NCBI GenBank assembly: GCA_964593465.1
Contig: CAZQJY010000014.1
Location: 1-5,232, forward strand
Length of the DNA stretch: 5,232 bases
Direction of reading: 5' to 3'
Origin: Mycosynbacter sp964593465
GTDB lineage: Bacteria > Patescibacteriota > Saccharimonadia > Saccharimonadales > Saccharimonadaceae
Shown here: one piece after another, positions 4,515 through 5,232 of the stretch
How positions within the stretch are numbered: the first letter of the stretch is position 1
How the letters are laid out: the number at the start of each line of letters is the position of its first letter
Position numbers and translations under genes: made by a program
Notes under the pieces: model-generated
The model's input: only the letters and a program-made list of their open reading frames with translations
Databases searched by the model: none
What the model was told of the DNA's origin: nothing

Positions 4515-4664
4515 ATGACAACAGAACAATTGGCACAAATTATGTTACTAACAGTAGCAGAAAACTTCGACAAACTACTCATTATCATCGCTACAGGTGC
4601 TGGTATTAAGATTGTCCTAGATATCATATTTAAATCGCTCTACAGCATCACAAACCCAAGGTAG
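4515..4664 (+). CDS. Second coat-like small membrane protein, probable paralogue of the major coat
   Basis: A 49-residue single-span protein with an acidic amphipathic N-terminus (Glu4, Glu16), hydrophobic helix (about 21-40) and a basic C-terminus. It aligns without gaps to the major coat across 24 residues: TENWVALAVLIGFGVGFKLF against AENFDKLLIIIATGAGIKIV, sharing Glu-Asn, Leu, Ile and Gly-x-Gly-x-Lys. I infer a duplication of the coat gene. The product may be a minor coat protein or a coat variant. It comes right after the coat hairpin, so it is probably made at lower level. No clear Shine-Dalgarno is visible, only AAAG at 4504-4507, so coupling or leaky initiation may apply. No signal peptide. 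Confidence 0.65.
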   Translation: MTTEQLAQIMLLTVAENFDKLLIIIATGAGIKIVLDIIFKSLYSITNPR

Positions 4665-4668
4665 CACT

Positions 4669-4791
4669 ATGACACCGGAAGAACTCACCACCATTATAGA
4701 CAACGCAATAATCAAGTTCTTCGTGATTCAATTTGCTGCTTTCATCTGCTACTACTTCATAACACGTATCTCATACAGAGGCGAAAAATAA
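4669..4791 (+). CDS. Small single-span membrane protein, candidate minor coat
   Basis: A 40-residue protein. The acidic N-terminus (MTPEELTTIIDN) is followed by a hydrophobic, aromatic span (about 13-32, with FFVIQFAAFICYYF) and a short basic tail (ITRISYRGEK). The ATG is 4 bases after the previous stop, with AAGG at 4658-4661, 7 bases upstream. The stop overlaps the next ATG (TAATG, 4789-4793). In size and topology it resembles pVII/pIX-type proteins, which form the leading end of the virion and contact the packaging signal; that is inference. Confidence 0.6.
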   Translation: MTPEELTTIIDNAIIKFFVIQFAAFICYYFITRISYRGEK

Positions 4792-4937
4792 TGCTAGGTG
4801 ATAATTTCGGCACAGGCATACTATTTGGCTTCGGCTTGCTGCTAATTCAGCAACTTATTGATTATTTTATGCATCGCAAAGATAAGCTTTGCTATCATTG
4901 CGGTCATTCATACAAGGAAAAAGGAGACCCCTCATAA
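4791..4937 (+). CDS. Small membrane protein with Cys-x-x-Cys tail, candidate minor coat
   Basis: A 48-residue protein. A Gly-rich hydrophobic span (about 7-26) is followed by a basic turn (MHRKDK) and a tail with CYHCGHS (34-40), a Cys-x-x-Cys-Gly-His cluster like half of a zinc ribbon. Translation is coupled on both sides by TAATG overlaps (4789-4793 and 4935-4939); AGAGG at 4777-4781 is 9 bases before its start. By position it is a candidate tip protein. The positive-inside rule puts the Cys tail in the cytoplasm, where metal binding is possible, perhaps by a homodimer, since only one Cys pair is present. Confidence 0.6.
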   Translation: MLGDNFGTGILFGFGLLLIQQLIDYFMHRKDKLCYHCGHSYKEKGDPS

Positions 4938-5182
4938 TGAAACAAATCAAGCAATTTTTTAGCGATGAGTTTGTTTGGTTTTTTGCTATCATTGCGGTCT
5001 TTTTGCTGTTTGTACTTCCGCAACTTTTACGGCTTGACGAGCGGCACAGGTTAGAAATTGGTTATAAATCCCCACAGGAGAAATGTGAGCAGTCTGGTGG
5101 CATCTACATGTATGGTGGTCTTTTTGCTGCTTCAAATTGTTCATTTCCGCCTGAGAAAAAGGAAAAAGGAAATGCTTCGTAA
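4937..5182 (+). CDS. Small membrane protein with exported Cys-pair domain, candidate minor coat
   Basis: An 81-residue protein. A short basic N-terminus (MKQIKQFF) is followed by one hydrophobic span (about 13-31) and a soluble tail of about 50 residues with two Cys (about 53 and 71) around a Gly/Tyr-rich stretch, suggesting an exported disulfide loop. The ATG at 4937 is preferred over an in-frame ATG at 4889: AAGGAG (4921-4926) lies 10 bases before 4937, and the start overlaps the previous stop. The 3' end overlaps the adsorption-protein start by 11 bases. Possible roles are a minor capsid protein or an assembly partner of the pIII-like protein; I do not recognise a family. Confidence 0.65.
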   Translation: MKQIKQFFSDEFVWFFAIIAVFLLFVLPQLLRLDERHRLEIGYKSPQEKCEQSGGIYMYGGLFAASNCSFPPEKKEKGNAS

Positions 5183-5232
5183 ATGTGGCTTATTCGTACT
5201 ATCACTCGCGGTATTGTCTACCAGCTTCTCCG
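5172..5232 (+). CDS. pIII-like adsorption protein, N-terminal signal peptide (gene continues at base 1)
   Basis: The first 20 codons plus one base of the 254-residue adsorption protein. MLRKC is followed by a hydrophobic core (GLFVLSLAVL) and the small-residue stretch STSFSA, with likely cleavage after Ala21, whose codon is split over the window ends. AAGGA at 5159-5163 is 8 bases upstream. The ATG lies inside the end of the previous gene (overlap 5172-5182). The single base left at 5232 plus bases 1-2 make a GCC codon that leads into the open frame at base 3. Confidence 0.8.
   Translation, partial: MLRKCGLFVLSLAVLSTSFS

Noticed and set aside
4214..4609. Open frame of 131 codons overlapping the coat genes
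   Set aside because: It covers the leader hairpins, the coat gene, its terminator and the coat paralogue in another frame. Its product is Arg/Ser/Pro-rich without domain-like pattern and its start has no RBS.

Overview
The window reads as the complete circular genome of a small filamentous phage (inovirus), opened at an arbitrary point inside its adsorption-protein gene. The last bases (5172-5232) hold an RBS-preceded ATG and a signal peptide. The first bases (1-704) hold an open frame with no convincing start of its own. Joined end to start, they give one uninterrupted 254-codon frame. There is no bacterial housekeeping gene, integrase, transposase or secretin gene, and no tRNA or rRNA.

Layout on the + strand, starting at the main intergenic region. 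4015-4295 is a hairpin-rich region with a near-consensus sigma70-type promoter. 4296-4454 is the leaderless major coat protein, closed by a strong hairpin (4462-4487). 4515-4664 is a probable coat paralogue. 4669-4791, 4791-4937 and 4937-5182 are three small single-span membrane proteins, candidate minor coat/tip proteins. 5172-5232 plus 1-704 is the pIII-like adsorption protein. 706-978 is a pVI-like membrane protein. 978-1700 is a pI/Zot-family assembly ATPase. 1694-1972 is a small unknown protein. From 4669 to 1972 the genes overlap or nearly touch, so they look like one translationally coupled assembly operon. The replication genes are a rolling-circle HUH replication initiator (2044-2802) and a gV-like ssDNA-binding protein (3751-4014).

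One gene runs on the opposite strand: 2860-3420 encodes a membrane-anchored DUF2726 protein (PD-(D/E)XK-like fold). It has its own extended -10 promoter and its own hairpin-plus-T-tract terminator, which is the structure of a moron (accessory cargo gene). Its 3' end is built from three 28-bp tandem repeats that form hairpins with a compensatory base change.

Host: not determined by the sequence. Stop codons are used normally (standard or bacterial code) and ribosome-binding sites are purine-rich AAGGAG-like. The Zot-like ATPase is short, with no visible transmembrane or periplasmic part, and no secretin is encoded. That would suit a single-membrane host, possibly including Patescibacteria/Saccharibacteria, but a diderm host whose own secretin is used cannot be excluded.

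The most interesting points are the two mutually exclusive hairpins just before the major coat RBS, the 16-bp inverted repeat that encloses the coat promoter, the cargo DUF2726 gene with its repeat-built tail, the GC-rich hairpin island inside the 1694-1972 gene, and the sharp change of base skew between modules.
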